DNA of 64,000 bases from an uncultured Gammaproteobacteria bacterium (GCA_937139475.1 CAKZQF010000047.1:1-64000); one strand, 5' to 3'. Shown: positions 16,304 through 25,564, counted from the stretch's first letter. The notes: generated by a model from the letters alone, not told the origin. Made by a program: numbers and translations.

Positions 16304-18469
16304 TTAGAAAGTGTATTTCATGCTCAGTGAGAATTCACGAGCAGCACTCAAACGGTAGTCTGCATCATCATCGCTAAAGCCATCTTTATGGGTGCCAGAA
16401 ATACGGGAATAATCTGTATATGCACGATCTGTTAGGTTAGTCAGTGCAAAGTTAACTTTTAGCTGCTCGTTCACTTCATAATAAGCAGTTAAGTCAAGCA
16501 CACCGTAACCTGAAGTTTTCACTTCATCTTCGTTTACCTTACGCATGTCATCGCTCCAGCGTACTAGTAAATCGCCACCCCAGCTATCCTGCTGATACTC
16601 TAGGCCAACAGTACCTGATAATGGTGAAATCTCGCGGATGTAGTTACCTGTAGTACGGTCTTTCCCGTCTTGATAAGCAGTGTTGGCGAATACAGTCATT
16701 GTATCGCCAACAAAATAAGTTAGGTTCAGCTCAGCACCTTTAATCGTTACTTGATCGATGTTGTGATATTGCTGAACGTCTACGGTTCTACCGTTGCCAA
16801 AATCAAGCGTCTCAACTAAACGAATATTAATAAAATCTTGATAGTCATTATAGAAAACGGCAGCTTGATACGCGAAATCACCGTGATGACCGCGCGCGCC
16901 AATTTCAAAGCTATCACTGCTTTCTGGTAGTAATTCGTCAGCAGGAATAATTTTGTAACCGTAACGGGAGTTATCGTGATTAGCGTATGCTAGGTCATAT
17001 GCAGGTACTTTAAAACCTTGAGCAAACTGAATATAACTTGATAGTTTCTCATTGTAATCGTAAATAACACCTAGGTTTGGCGATAATTTTTGCTCGCTGA
17101 TATCACTATATTGAAACTCTGCTTCAGCAGAATTATCAGGTTTCATGTCATAGCTATCCCAACGTAAACCGCCAATGAAAGTAACAGAGTCGCTCACTTC
17201 AATGTTGTCGTTAACGAACACACCGTAACGTGTAATGTCATTCTCAGGGAATTTATCACTGGTCTCATCTTTTGTCACAACCCCATTTTGTGTACGGTAT
17301 TCATGCACATCACGTAGGCTGTTTGACTGCTCGATATCAACACCGTAGCCAATGGTATGTGTTGCCCTGTCGGTTGAGAAGCTCTTTACGGCATTTGAAA
17401 GAATACCAACAGTTTTTTGCTGATAGTCGTAATTTGACCACATGTCTCGAATACCAACCTGGCCGAACATCGGTGCATTAATATCTAACTGCACGTATTC
17501 AACATCTTCTTGTCGCGTATCATTATTGTAAACAGCAATATTAAACTCATCGCTCAAGCGACGCTCAGCTTTATCATGGAATGATAATTTAAGCGCGCTA
17601 TTGCTTTTATCATTGCGCTTATTTTCATCAGTAATAATAAAGCCAAGTTTTGCTAGCGTACGGAATGGACCGGCTAGCGCATCGGCTTTTTCTCCTAGCA
17701 CTTCTTGCTCGTATAAATCAGCACTAAACTTGATACTTTGTGCATCATTGAGTTGATATACCGTTTTATAGAAGACACTTTGTGAGTCAACTTCCAATGG
17801 ACTCTTAGTATCGAAAAAGTTTTTGTCTTCGCTACCACTACGACCGCTCAGGTTTAATACATGACCTAAATCGCCCGTTTTAAATGCAACGGTTGCACCA
17901 AGGTTAGTTTGATCGCTGCCAGATGCATAGCCTGCTTTTACACTCGCGAAGAAGTCATCATGAGCAAGGTAGTCCATAGGATCTTTGGTGGTAAATACAA
18001 CGATACCGCCTAAAGCATCTGCGCCGTAAAGTGATGAGGAAGCGCCTTTTGCTACTTCAACTTGCTTTAACGTATCCATGTCAATGAAACCACGACCAGC
18101 AATGTCATTACTGCCGTTTGCGCCATAACCTTCATTCATACGCATACCGTCTTTAATCATTAGAATGCGGTCGCCACTCATACCACGTACAACAAAGTTT
18201 TGTGCATCGCCGCTACCACCAGTGATATTGATGCTTGGGTCATACTTAAACAATTGGTTCATATCAGTAACTAAATGACGCTCCAACTGCTCCTGCGTAG
18301 CAACTGCTATTGAGCCAGCAACTTCATCAAGCGTTTGCTCAGGCTTCTTGCCCGTAACAAGAATCACCTCCTCAACTTTTGTTGTGGCTGAAGTAACTTC
18401 TTCAGCATATACGTTGGGTAAGGCAGCTAGAGAGGCTGCAATTGACAGTGCCACTAATGATTTGTTCAT
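16304..18469 (-). CDS. TonB-dependent outer-membrane receptor, heme/hemoglobin type
   Basis: A 721-residue outer-membrane receptor. The signal peptide ends near residue 22 (VYA). The plug domain (about 35-160) contains the conserved NFVVRGMSGDRILMIKDGMR and GASSSLYGADALGGIVV. The barrel follows and ends with a C-terminal aromatic residue (MKYTF). The heme-receptor boxes are visible: QGFKVP (FRAP-like) and ADELLPESSDSFEIG (NPNL-like), with His498 between them, where heme receptors carry a ligand histidine. It is divergent from the ExbB/DUF2149/CobN-like operon, with a Fur-like site between. Likely function is uptake of heme or a related tetrapyrrole; the ligand is inferred. Confidence 0.88.
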   Translation of the reverse strand: MNKSLVALSIAASLAALPNVYAEEVTSATTKVEEVILVTGKKPEQTLDEVAGSIAVATQEQLERHLVTDMNQLFKYDPSINITGGSGDAQNFVVRGMSGDRILMIKDGMRMNEGYGANGSNDIAGRGFIDMDTLKQVEVAKGASSSLYGADALGGIVVFTTKDPMDYLAHDDFFASVKAGYASGSDQTNLGATVAFKTGDLGHVLNLSGRSGSEDKNFFDTKSPLEVDSQSVFYKTVYQLNDAQSIKFSADLYEQEVLGEKADALAGPFRTLAKLGFIITDENKRNDKSNSALKLSFHDKAERRLSDEFNIAVYNNDTRQEDVEYVQLDINAPMFGQVGIRDMWSNYDYQQKTVGILSNAVKSFSTDRATHTIGYGVDIEQSNSLRDVHEYRTQNGVVTKDETSDKFPENDITRYGVFVNDNIEVSDSVTFIGGLRWDSYDMKPDNSAEAEFQYSDISEQKLSPNLGVIYDYNEKLSSYIQFAQGFKVPAYDLAYANHDNSRYGYKIIPADELLPESSDSFEIGARGHHGDFAYQAAVFYNDYQDFINIRLVETLDFGNGRTVDVQQYHNIDQVTIKGAELNLTYFVGDTMTVFANTAYQDGKDRTTGNYIREISPLSGTVGLEYQQDSWGGDLLVRWSDDMRKVNEDEVKTSGYGVLDLTAYYEVNEQLKVNFALTNLTDRAYTDYSRISGTHKDGFSDDDADYRLSAAREFSLSMKYTF

Positions 18470-18490
18470 TGTACTTCCAAATTATCTAAT

Positions 18491-18505
18491 TGAGAACGAT
18501 TCGTA
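18491..18505. promoter_or_regulatory. possible Fur box between the TonB receptor and the ExbB/DUF2149/CobN-like operon
   Basis: TGAGAACGATTCGTA matches the 7-1-7 Fur consensus at about 9 of 14 informative positions. It lies 22 bases upstream of the receptor start in the 152-base divergent intergenic region. A further AT-rich segment with ATTCGCATTCGCATT (18559-18573) could add a second weaker site. Iron control of a heme system is expected, but the match is modest. Confidence 0.4.
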
Positions 18506-18621
18506 TTAATTTAGAAAGCACTCTACACAATAAGAATAATAAGATCAAGAATGCAATCTATTCGCATTCGCATTGGATTTATGTATACTGCTGCACAATT
18601 ACTTTATTGAGAATATTAAAA

Positions 18622-19149
18622 ATGAACATAGCTCTTATTGAAAGCCTTCTCGCCAATTGGTCTGAAATCCTTATGGCACCTGTACTTATCGCCATTGTCG
18701 CACTGCTAATTTACTCAATTTATGCAATGGGCAAGTTTTTAGGCATGTGGTTGACCCGCCGTAAGAATGCGATGACATATGTACGTTGCGTCACACAAAG
18801 TGATAAGAAATGGCTAGCTGGTTACCCAATCCATAATTATTTCGTTAATAACCCTGGCGCCTGCGAAAATGAGCTGGAAGTTTTTGCGCTCAAGAAACTA
18901 GAAACATTACGTATCGTCACGCGCGTTGCGCCAATGCTTGGGCTTATCGCCACCATGGTGCCAATGGGGCCTGCACTTAAAGCACTAGCTGATGGCAATA
19001 TCCAAGGTATTAGCGAAAACCTGATCATTGCATTTGCTGCGGTGATCTGGGGATTGGTTATTGCGACATTAACTTTTTGGCCTGCCTCAGTGAAAAAACG
19101 CTGGTTTGCTCATGAGTTAATTAATATTCGTAAACTGCGTGGAGAGTAG
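18622..19149 (+). CDS. MotA/TolQ/ExbB-like proton channel protein
   Basis: A 175-residue inner-membrane protein with three hydrophobic helices (about 17-38, 103-122, 137-160). The ExbB/TolQ signature region is APMLGLIATMVPMGPALKAL, followed by the third helix IIAFAAVIWGLVIATLTF. ExbB and TolQ form proton channels with an ExbD or TolR partner; here the partner would be the DUF2149 protein starting two bases after the stop. Start is ATG 18622 (MNIALIESLL); the frame is open 44 codons further upstream but that part is non-hydrophobic AT-rich promoter DNA. First gene of a three-gene operon. Confidence 0.88.
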   Translation: MNIALIESLLANWSEILMAPVLIAIVALLIYSIYAMGKFLGMWLTRRKNAMTYVRCVTQSDKKWLAGYPIHNYFVNNPGACENELEVFALKKLETLRIVTRVAPMLGLIATMVPMGPALKALADGNIQGISENLIIAFAAVIWGLVIATLTFWPASVKKRWFAHELINIRKLRGE

Positions 19150-19151
19150 CC

Positions 19152-19478
19152 ATGAAGTTTTTAGACGAAGATGAAGAGCTAAACCCAATCTTATCGAGTG
19201 TTAACTTACTCGATGTATTTTTAGTGATCATTGCAGCGCTTCTTATCGCGATTGCACAAAATCCACTAAACACCTTCTCAGCAGAAAACGTTACCGTGGT
19301 AAAAAATGCCGGTAAGCCCAACATGGAAGTTATCGTAAAAGAAGGTAAAGAAATCAAACAATATAAATCATCTGGCAACATGGGCAGTGGCGAAGGAGCC
19401 CGTGCTGGTGTTGCATACAAGATGGCCGATGGCTCAATGATTTATGTTCCGGAAGATTCAGCTAAGGAAGCCAAATAA
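19152..19478 (+). CDS. DUF2149 protein, ExbD/TolR-like partner
   Basis: A 108-residue protein with one N-terminal membrane helix (about 18-37) and a periplasmic tail. The helix begins LLDVFLVIIAAL, with Asp21 placed like the essential Asp25 of ExbD (IDVMLVLLIIF), which suggests a proton-path residue. The tail has a Gly-rich GSGEGARAG segment. DUF2149 genes are usually found next to MotA/ExbB-like and CobN-like genes. The stop codon overlaps the start of the CobN-like gene by one base (TAATG), indicating translational coupling. The ExbD comparison is my inference. Confidence 0.85.
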   Translation: MKFLDEDEELNPILSSVNLLDVFLVIIAALLIAIAQNPLNTFSAENVTVVKNAGKPNMEVIVKEGKEIKQYKSSGNMGSGEGARAGVAYKMADGSMIYVPEDSAKEAK

Positions 19479-22400
19479 TGCGCCATTTAATCTCACTTTT
19501 CATCGCCTTTGCTCTTGTGTATACAAGCTTTGCTAGTGTGGCGCAAGGTGGCAAGCAAACTGTAAACATGCCTAAAACCACCAACGCTGTGCCGAGTAAA
19601 TATGATGTATTAATCATGATGTCTGGGCATAACTCAGCCGCTAAAACTGACTTGCTAACCAACTTTGCCAGTGAGCATGCCATTACGCTTAATCTATTCA
19701 CCGCCAAAGGGAAATCAGAGGAGCAAATTGCCAAGGCATGGCAACAAGCGGATTTAGTGATGCTTGATGGCATTAATGCCGCATTATCTAAAATGATGTT
19801 TAGTAAATATGCGTACCTGCCAAAGCAGTTTCCAAGCCTGCGGGTGATTTCATTGGGTGATTTAGATAACCCAAGCTTTAATCAAAATATCGATAAAACA
19901 CATCACGACTTATTAGGTAGCTACTTTAACAACGCCGGTAGCCACAACTACCGTAACATGATGCACTATTTAGCAACCAAAGTACTTAGCAACCAAAATG
20001 ACCAAGTTGCCGCGCCAATTGCTGTGCCATTAAATGGTTTGTATCATCCAAAATACCCGACCTTGCTCACCGATGATGAAGATGAATTTTTCAACTGGTT
20101 AGCGCCAAAACAAAACCAGTCAGTTATTGGTCTGGCGATTCACCGCTCAACGGTTGACTACGAGCAAACCCAAATTGTTGATGCTATTCTTGCTGGCATC
20201 GAAGCTAAAGGGCAGCGTGCCCTAGCCTTTTTCTATGAAGGTGAAAACGAGCCATTGCATTACACCGACTTGTTGCTTGATGATAATAATGAAGCGCGTA
20301 TCGATTTGATGATCAACTACCGCTCACTGCACTATGTGGCTAAGCGTCGTGATGAGTTCACTAAAATCGGCGTACCAGTTATCCATGCCTTAAACTATAA
20401 CGATGGTGATGAAAAACACTTTGAGGAAGCACTAACGGGTGTTTCTGCCGCACTAACGCCGTTTTTTCTAGTCATGCCAGAAGATACGGGCAGCACGGAT
20501 CCAACCATTATTGCCGCCAATGACAAAGGCGTTAAAGTGATCATGAAAGGTCAGCTTAATGCGCTGGTAGAGCGCGCGGTAAATCACGCCAACCTTGCGG
20601 TTAAGCCTAATAAGGACAAAAAAGTAGCGGCCTATATCTGGAACTACCCTCCGGGTGAAAAGAATATTGGCGCAGCGTTCTTAGACGTACCCTCTTCACT
20701 TGAACAAATTGCCATTGCAATGAAAGCACAAGGCTATAGCGTTGATCCAAAAACAGCGCAGCAACTGATTGATGGTGCAGGTCAACTATTACGTCCTTAC
20801 TATCGCAGTGAAGACGCCAGTGGTTTAATTGAAAAGAATCTAGCGGATCACCTACCTGTTGCTACTTACCTTGCATGGTTTGAATCTCTGCCACAAAAAA
20901 TCCAGGACCAAATAAACAATCGTTGGGGCAGTGTCGATGAAAACCCAATGGTGGTTGAGCATGACGGTGTTAAGTCATTCATCATTCCGCGGATGGAAAT
21001 GGGTAACTTTATCGTCCTGCCACAAGGCGGTCGTAGTAACGATGTCAAAGATCAGGCCAAGCTTTACCATGACATGAAGACACCAGTTAATCATGGTTAT
21101 CTGGCGATGTATATCTACTCACGCAAAGTCTTTGGCGCTGATGCTTACATTCACCTGGGAACTCACGGCTCGCTAGAGTGGACTTTAGGTAAAGAGCGTG
21201 GTCTATCAATCTATGACTCACCAAACCTAGCCTCTGGTAACCTACCAACATTCTATCCCTACATTATTGATAATGTTGGGGAAGCAATGCAGGCTAAGCG
21301 TCGTGGTCGCGCGACCATGATTAGCCACCTAACCCCGGGCTTTGCTAAAGCCGGGCTATACGCTGATGTGGCCAAGCTTAATGATTTAATCGCTAACTAC
21401 CTAATACTTGATCAGGGTGAAACGAAACGTAATACGCAAAAGCAAATTGCGGCATTAGCACTTGAGCTAAAAATGCTAGAGAGTATGAAATTAAGCGAAC
21501 AAGAATTTATCAATGACTTTGACGCGAACGTTGCAGCGCTGCAAGACAATCTAAACGAATTAGCACAACAAGCCCAACCGTTAGGCGTTCACACCTTTGG
21601 TCTGTTACCTAAAGATGCCCACCTCTTTAGCACAATTTTACAAATGCTAGGTGAAGGCTTTACTAATGCCGCTAAAGAGTACGAACAGCAACATAAAATG
21701 AGCGTGCCAGCCGAGCAAGCAACCGATCGTTTAGATGTAAAAAACCTTGAAGCACTTGATGGCTTCCAGTTGGTTAAAGCACACCTTGCAGGCCAACCGT
21801 TAGCTGATCTATCGGAAGCGCTCACCACAGATTTAGCAACCGCCAAACGTTACTGGGACAACTTTAACGATATTAGCGAAACGCAAAACCTGATGAAGGC
21901 ACTATCGGCACAGTATATCCCTGTCTCTTACGGTGGCGACCTGATTCGTAATCCAGAGGTTGCACCAACAGGTCGAAACCTGATTGGCTTTAATCCGGCG
22001 AAAGTACCATCAAAAGAAGCGTACCAAGCTGGTGTTAAATTGATGGAGCAAACCATTAGCGACTACCACACTAAACACGGTAAATACCCCGCTAAGCTTG
22101 CCTACTCCATGTGGTCATTGGAAACTCAACGTCACCACGGCGCGCTCGAATCACAGGTGTTGCACGCACTAGGTGTTAAGCCTAAGTGGAACCGTCAAGG
22201 CCACGTTGTTGGTACACAAGTGATTCCAATGGAAGAACTAAAGCGCCCACGTATCGATGTGGTGCTATCGGCAACCGGTTTGTACCGTGATGCATTCCCT
22301 AACGTGATGTTATGGATGGCTGAAGCGATTGATAAAGTGGCGCGCCTCAAAGAAGAAAATAACTTCGCTTATCGCCACGCCAACGCCCTGCGTCAATCGC

Positions 22401-23470
22401 TGATTGAACAAGGTAAATCGCTCGAGGATGCAGATTACCTATCAACGGTACGTATTTTCTCAAACGATTCAGGCAGCTACGGTACTGGACTTGCCAGCGC
22501 AACCCTTGACTCTGGCAACTGGGAAGATGATAGCGCCATGACCAATACTTACCTTAAGCGTATGGGTTATGCCTATGGCAAAGATCAAAACCGCTGGAGC
22601 GATAAGGTCAGCGATGTCGACTTATATTCAAAAGTACTTTCCGGTACAGATGCGGTTATTTTCTCTCGTTCAACCAACCTATACGCACTACTAACCAACG
22701 ATGATCCGTTCCAATACTTTGGCGGCATCGGGCAAGCCGTACGTAGTATCGATGGCAAGACGCCGGAAATGATTGTTAGTAATCTGCGCCGTAAAGACAA
22801 TGTTAAAGCGCAAAACATGGAAACCTTCCTCGATAACGAAATGCGTAGCCGGTACTTCCACCCACGTTGGATTAAGGCAATGCAAGAATCTGGTTATGCC
22901 GGTGCCACAGCTATTCTTGATCGCATGAACAACATGTGGGGCTGGGAGGTTATGACACCTGAGCTTGTAAAAGACAGCCAATGGCAAGAGTTCTTCGATG
23001 TGTATATCGATGATAAATATGACCTGGATATCAAAGAATTCTTTGAACAGAGCAATGCCCATGCCTTAGCGCAAATTTTAGAACGCATGCTAGAGGCTAA
23101 CCGTAAAGGTTACTGGCCAACGGATGAAGAAACGCTTAAAAAGATGTTAGAGACTTACACCGATTTAGCCAATCGCTATGACGTAGTAACTAACAACGAT
23201 AAGTTTACTGAATTTGTTGAAACACAAAATGCCGGCTTTGGTTTAGCACCACTAGCGCCAGCGATGGCTGTGCCTCCAGCTGAGGTCCAATCTAACCCAG
23301 CACAAGCCACACAACAAGTAACGGGTCAAAAACTAGAACAGGTGCAAAAGAGCGAGCCTAAAGAAAAACAATGGACAGATCATATTCCTTGGATTGTCTT
23401 TATCATCATTTTCTTATTTGGTGCGGTTAGGCCAATGGTTTCAAACGAAAATAAACCAAAAGCGGCCTGA
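19478..23470 (+). CDS. exported, membrane-anchored CobN/Mg-chelatase-H-like protein (candidate heme dechelatase)
   Basis: A 1330-residue CobN-family protein. Unlike cytosolic CobN it has an N-terminal signal peptide (about 1-22) and one C-terminal membrane helix (about 1303-1317, IPWIVFIIIFLFGAV) with a short basic tail, so the body should lie in the periplasm, anchored to the inner membrane. The CobN core includes HLGTHGSLEW (His559, His563, Glu567), candidate metal or porphyrin ligands, and TPGFAKAGLY. No CobS/CobT or ChlI/ChlD ATPase gene is present. It is the last gene of the ExbB-DUF2149 operon, opposite a heme-type TonB receptor. Bacteroidota HmuS is a comparable CobN-like protein linked to iron release from heme. 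Function here is inferred. Confidence 0.85.
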   Translation: MRHLISLFIAFALVYTSFASVAQGGKQTVNMPKTTNAVPSKYDVLIMMSGHNSAAKTDLLTNFASEHAITLNLFTAKGKSEEQIAKAWQQADLVMLDGINAALSKMMFSKYAYLPKQFPSLRVISLGDLDNPSFNQNIDKTHHDLLGSYFNNAGSHNYRNMMHYLATKVLSNQNDQVAAPIAVPLNGLYHPKYPTLLTDDEDEFFNWLAPKQNQSVIGLAIHRSTVDYEQTQIVDAILAGIEAKGQRALAFFYEGENEPLHYTDLLLDDNNEARIDLMINYRSLHYVAKRRDEFTKIGVPVIHALNYNDGDEKHFEEALTGVSAALTPFFLVMPEDTGSTDPTIIAANDKGVKVIMKGQLNALVERAVNHANLAVKPNKDKKVAAYIWNYPPGEKNIGAAFLDVPSSLEQIAIAMKAQGYSVDPKTAQQLIDGAGQLLRPYYRSEDASGLIEKNLADHLPVATYLAWFESLPQKIQDQINNRWGSVDENPMVVEHDGVKSFIIPRMEMGNFIVLPQGGRSNDVKDQAKLYHDMKTPVNHGYLAMYIYSRKVFGADAYIHLGTHGSLEWTLGKERGLSIYDSPNLASGNLPTFYPYIIDNVGEAMQAKRRGRATMISHLTPGFAKAGLYADVAKLNDLIANYLILDQGETKRNTQKQIAALALELKMLESMKLSEQEFINDFDANVAALQDNLNELAQQAQPLGVHTFGLLPKDAHLFSTILQMLGEGFTNAAKEYEQQHKMSVPAEQATDRLDVKNLEALDGFQLVKAHLAGQPLADLSEALTTDLATAKRYWDNFNDISETQNLMKALSAQYIPVSYGGDLIRNPEVAPTGRNLIGFNPAKVPSKEAYQAGVKLMEQTISDYHTKHGKYPAKLAYSMWSLETQRHHGALESQVLHALGVKPKWNRQGHVVGTQVIPMEELKRPRIDVVLSATGLYRDAFPNVMLWMAEAIDKVARLKEENNFAYRHANALRQSLIEQGKSLEDADYLSTVRIFSNDSGSYGTGLASATLDSGNWEDDSAMTNTYLKRMGYAYGKDQNRWSDKVSDVDLYSKVLSGTDAVIFSRSTNLYALLTNDDPFQYFGGIGQAVRSIDGKTPEMIVSNLRRKDNVKAQNMETFLDNEMRSRYFHPRWIKAMQESGYAGATAILDRMNNMWGWEVMTPELVKDSQWQEFFDVYIDDKYDLDIKEFFEQSNAHALAQILERMLEANRKGYWPTDEETLKKMLETYTDLANRYDVVTNNDKFTEFVETQNAGFGLAPLAPAMAVPPAEVQSNPAQATQQVTGQKLEQVQKSEPKEKQWTDHIPWIVFIIIFLFGAVRPMVSNENKPKAA

Positions 23471-23486
23471 CTTCCGTTCACTCCTG

Positions 23487-23519
23487 AAATGCTACCGAAT
23501 TTTTCGGTGGCATTTTTGT
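23487..23519 (+). terminator. Rho-independent terminator after the CobN-like gene
   Basis: Stem AAATGCTACCGAA / TTCGGTGGCATTT (one G-T wobble) with a T-rich loop and trailing T-run. Confidence 0.8.
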
Positions 23520-23589
23520 TTATCAAAAATATGTTTGGATGTACGTAAAGAAACAGTTATAAATAACATAACGCCTTGAGGAATATATT

Positions 23590-24042
23590 ATGAAGATTTT
23601 GCTATTCATTGCATTATTAAGCAGCACTGCCGCAGCACAAAACACCACATTACCAACCAATGTTGATATGACGCTTTTGACGCCCCTTGAAACAGTACTT
23701 GAGAGCCCTGAAACCTATCTGGCACTTCCTGTGACAGTTGAAGGGAAAGTAGTCGCAGTATGTAAAAATCGTGGTTGCTGGGCCGAAATCGCAACGGAAA
23801 AGAATCAAAAGCTTCGACTTAAGGTTCGCGATGGAAATTATACCATTCCCCTGAGCGCGCGTGGGAAGACAGCCTATGCAACAGGCCAATTAACCGCCCT
23901 TCAGTTATCCAAGCAGCAAGCTATTCTTTATTTAGAACACATGGCCCAAGATGCGGGTAAAGCCTTTGACCGTAATAGTGTCAAAGCGGGTATCACTATA
24001 TATAACTTACGCCCTAGTGCATTAAAATTCGTAGATAACTAA
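23590..24042 (+). CDS. exported DUF4920 protein
   Basis: A 150-residue protein with a signal peptide (about 1-16, cleavage after AAA). The body carries the DUF4920 hallmark VEGKVVAVCKNRGCWAEI with two cysteines four residues apart, then a compact beta-rich domain. GAGGA is well placed before the ATG. The gene follows the CobN-like operon but is separated by a terminator and 119 bases, so it is probably its own unit. The conserved CxxxxCW could bind metal or form a disulfide; its function is not known to me. Confidence 0.78.
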   Translation: MKILLFIALLSSTAAAQNTTLPTNVDMTLLTPLETVLESPETYLALPVTVEGKVVAVCKNRGCWAEIATEKNQKLRLKVRDGNYTIPLSARGKTAYATGQLTALQLSKQQAILYLEHMAQDAGKAFDRNSVKAGITIYNLRPSALKFVDN

Positions 24043-24088
24043 CTGGGCATCAAATATAATTGGGTCTTTATTCTTGAACCTAAATCTT

Positions 24089-24607
24089 ATGACAGAATCA
24101 GAATTTTGGCAGTTAGTAACTGCACAGGACTGTTCTAGTGACAGTGATACCCTAGCCAATGAGTTGACCGCTAAACTCAGTCCCTTAAATGACGATGCGT
24201 TGGCAGCTTTTGATAAGCATTTTAATTTAAGAATGCGCGATAGTTATACCTGGGACTTGTGGGGCGCAGCATTTGTTATCGCAGGGTGCAACAGTGAGTT
24301 TGCATTTGCTGAGTTTCGCTGCTGGTTAATATCCCGTGGGGAAGATATATTTAATTTAGCACTCAAAGAGCCCGACAGTTTGAGTGAGCTGAATATCGGT
24401 TTAAATAAGGAAGGACTTGCCAATCCTTACCTTGATGAGTACGACCTAATTGCCGGACAAATTTTCGAAGATAGAAACGATACGGAGTTACCATTTGTAC
24501 CATCAGGCCAATCACAACCCAAAGGTAAGCGCTTTAAAGATAAACAAAAAGCATTGAAAAAAAGTTATCCTAAGCTATTTCAGCGCTATTGGGCAAGTCA
24601 GCTATAG
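24089..24607 (+). CDS. DUF4240 domain protein
   Basis: A 172-residue cytosolic protein from ATG 24089 (an upstream in-frame TTG is less likely). The opening MTESEFWQLV and the central WDLWGAAFVIAGCNSEFAFA with FRCWLISRGED are the DUF4240 pattern. A basic tail GKRFKDKQKALKKSYPKLFQRYW closes the chain. No signal peptide or membrane segment. The 3' end overlaps the convergent sigma-factor gene by ten bases. The function of DUF4240 is not established. Confidence 0.8.
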   Translation: MTESEFWQLVTAQDCSSDSDTLANELTAKLSPLNDDALAAFDKHFNLRMRDSYTWDLWGAAFVIAGCNSEFAFAEFRCWLISRGEDIFNLALKEPDSLSELNIGLNKEGLANPYLDEYDLIAGQIFEDRNDTELPFVPSGQSQPKGKRFKDKQKALKKSYPKLFQRYWASQL

Positions 24608-25212
24608 CATTGTTGCTTTGCTAAATTCATCTGCTCTATTAGTCTAACCTTAGCGCGATTTAAAATGCGATCAAATTGCGCACTGGTTAGCCCCAGTAGA
24701 ATACACACATCTCGCTTTTCTTTATGCTCTAACAAGATTGCGCTCATGATGTCACGATCACGCCCCGCCTTTAAATGCTCTATTGCCGTATATAGTAAGC
24801 GCTTATCATCTTGATCGACAAATGAGTCAAATGCAGTTTCATCGAGCGCACTCACTGTTTCAACATCGGTTTCTGTCACTTTGGCAAGTGCAATATTACG
24901 TTGATTGATCACTCTAAAAATTAAATGATTTGCTGTTGCAAGTACATATGACTTCAGCGCTTGAGGGTTAAGTATTTCCCCTGCTCTTAACTTTAACAAC
25001 ACAGCAAGAATCGTTTCCTGATAAATATCATCATGCAGTTCAACTTCATTTAGCTTACGAGCGATAAACATCAATAGGTAATCTGAAAAAAGTAATACAA
25101 CCTCTTTTTCAGCACTGCGATCCCCCTGTGCAACTTTCTCTGCCAGGTGGGCAAGGTCTACTTGAGGGATATTTTTGATCGGGCGAGTAAGTAACACTGA
25201 TTGCTTATTCAT
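24598..25212 (-). CDS. ECF-like RNA polymerase sigma factor
   Basis: A 204-residue sigma-70-family protein of two-domain type. Sigma region 2 covers about residues 35-100 (LFSDYLLMFIARKLNEVELH then DDIYQETILAVL, with the conserved D-D-x-x-Q-E type surface). Region 4 covers about 140-195 (DVCILLGLTSAQFDRILNRAKVRL, the HTH). There is no sigma 3 domain. No anti-sigma gene is adjacent, so control must differ from the classic pair. It is divergent from a DUF3718 gene with Fur-like sequences between, and overlaps DUF4240 tail to tail. Target promoters are unknown. Confidence 0.8.
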   Translation of the reverse strand: MNKQSVLLTRPIKNIPQVDLAHLAEKVAQGDRSAEKEVVLLFSDYLLMFIARKLNEVELHDDIYQETILAVLLKLRAGEILNPQALKSYVLATANHLIFRVINQRNIALAKVTETDVETVSALDETAFDSFVDQDDKRLLYTAIEHLKAGRDRDIMSAILLEHKEKRDVCILLGLTSAQFDRILNRAKVRLIEQMNLAKQQCYS

Positions 25213-25564
25213 TTTTATTAATCCGCTGTCACACTGTTTGTTTAATATGACATGAAATGCAGACTTAAAGAGTAAACAAATATCGCAAGGATGTTACAAG
25301 AAATGTTGTACATAAAACACACAACCCTTATGTAAAACTTTAACACCATCAAATAATATAAATTATTATCAATGATATACGCAGATCAAAAACAGAAAAC
25401 AACACGAATACCTTAATGAGAATTGTTATATCTTCTTACATTTAGCAAAAAATAAACTGAGAGAAACTGGTGAGCCAACGCACTTAATATTCGAGTGGAC
25501 CGTTACATCAGTACGTAATAGTTCAGCCCATTATATATTGATATTGAGAATTTTGGAGAAGACC
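25213..25564. promoter_or_regulatory. AT-rich divergent control region with two Fur-like sites
   Basis: A 352-base gene-free stretch between the sigma factor and the DUF3718 gene. TATAAATTATTATCA (25357-25371) matches the 7-1-7 Fur consensus at about 11 of 14 positions, with one perfect ATTATCA half-site. TGAGAATTGTTATAT (25417-25431) matches at about 10 of 14. In such AT-rich DNA chance matches are easy, so these are candidates only. Confidence 0.4.

Noticed and set aside
19478..23470. Calling the large gene a true cobaltochelatase CobN for B12 synthesis
   Set aside because: It has a signal peptide and C-terminal anchor, no CobS/CobT partners, no cobalamin genes nearby, and sits with an ExbB-like/DUF2149 pair and a heme-type receptor.
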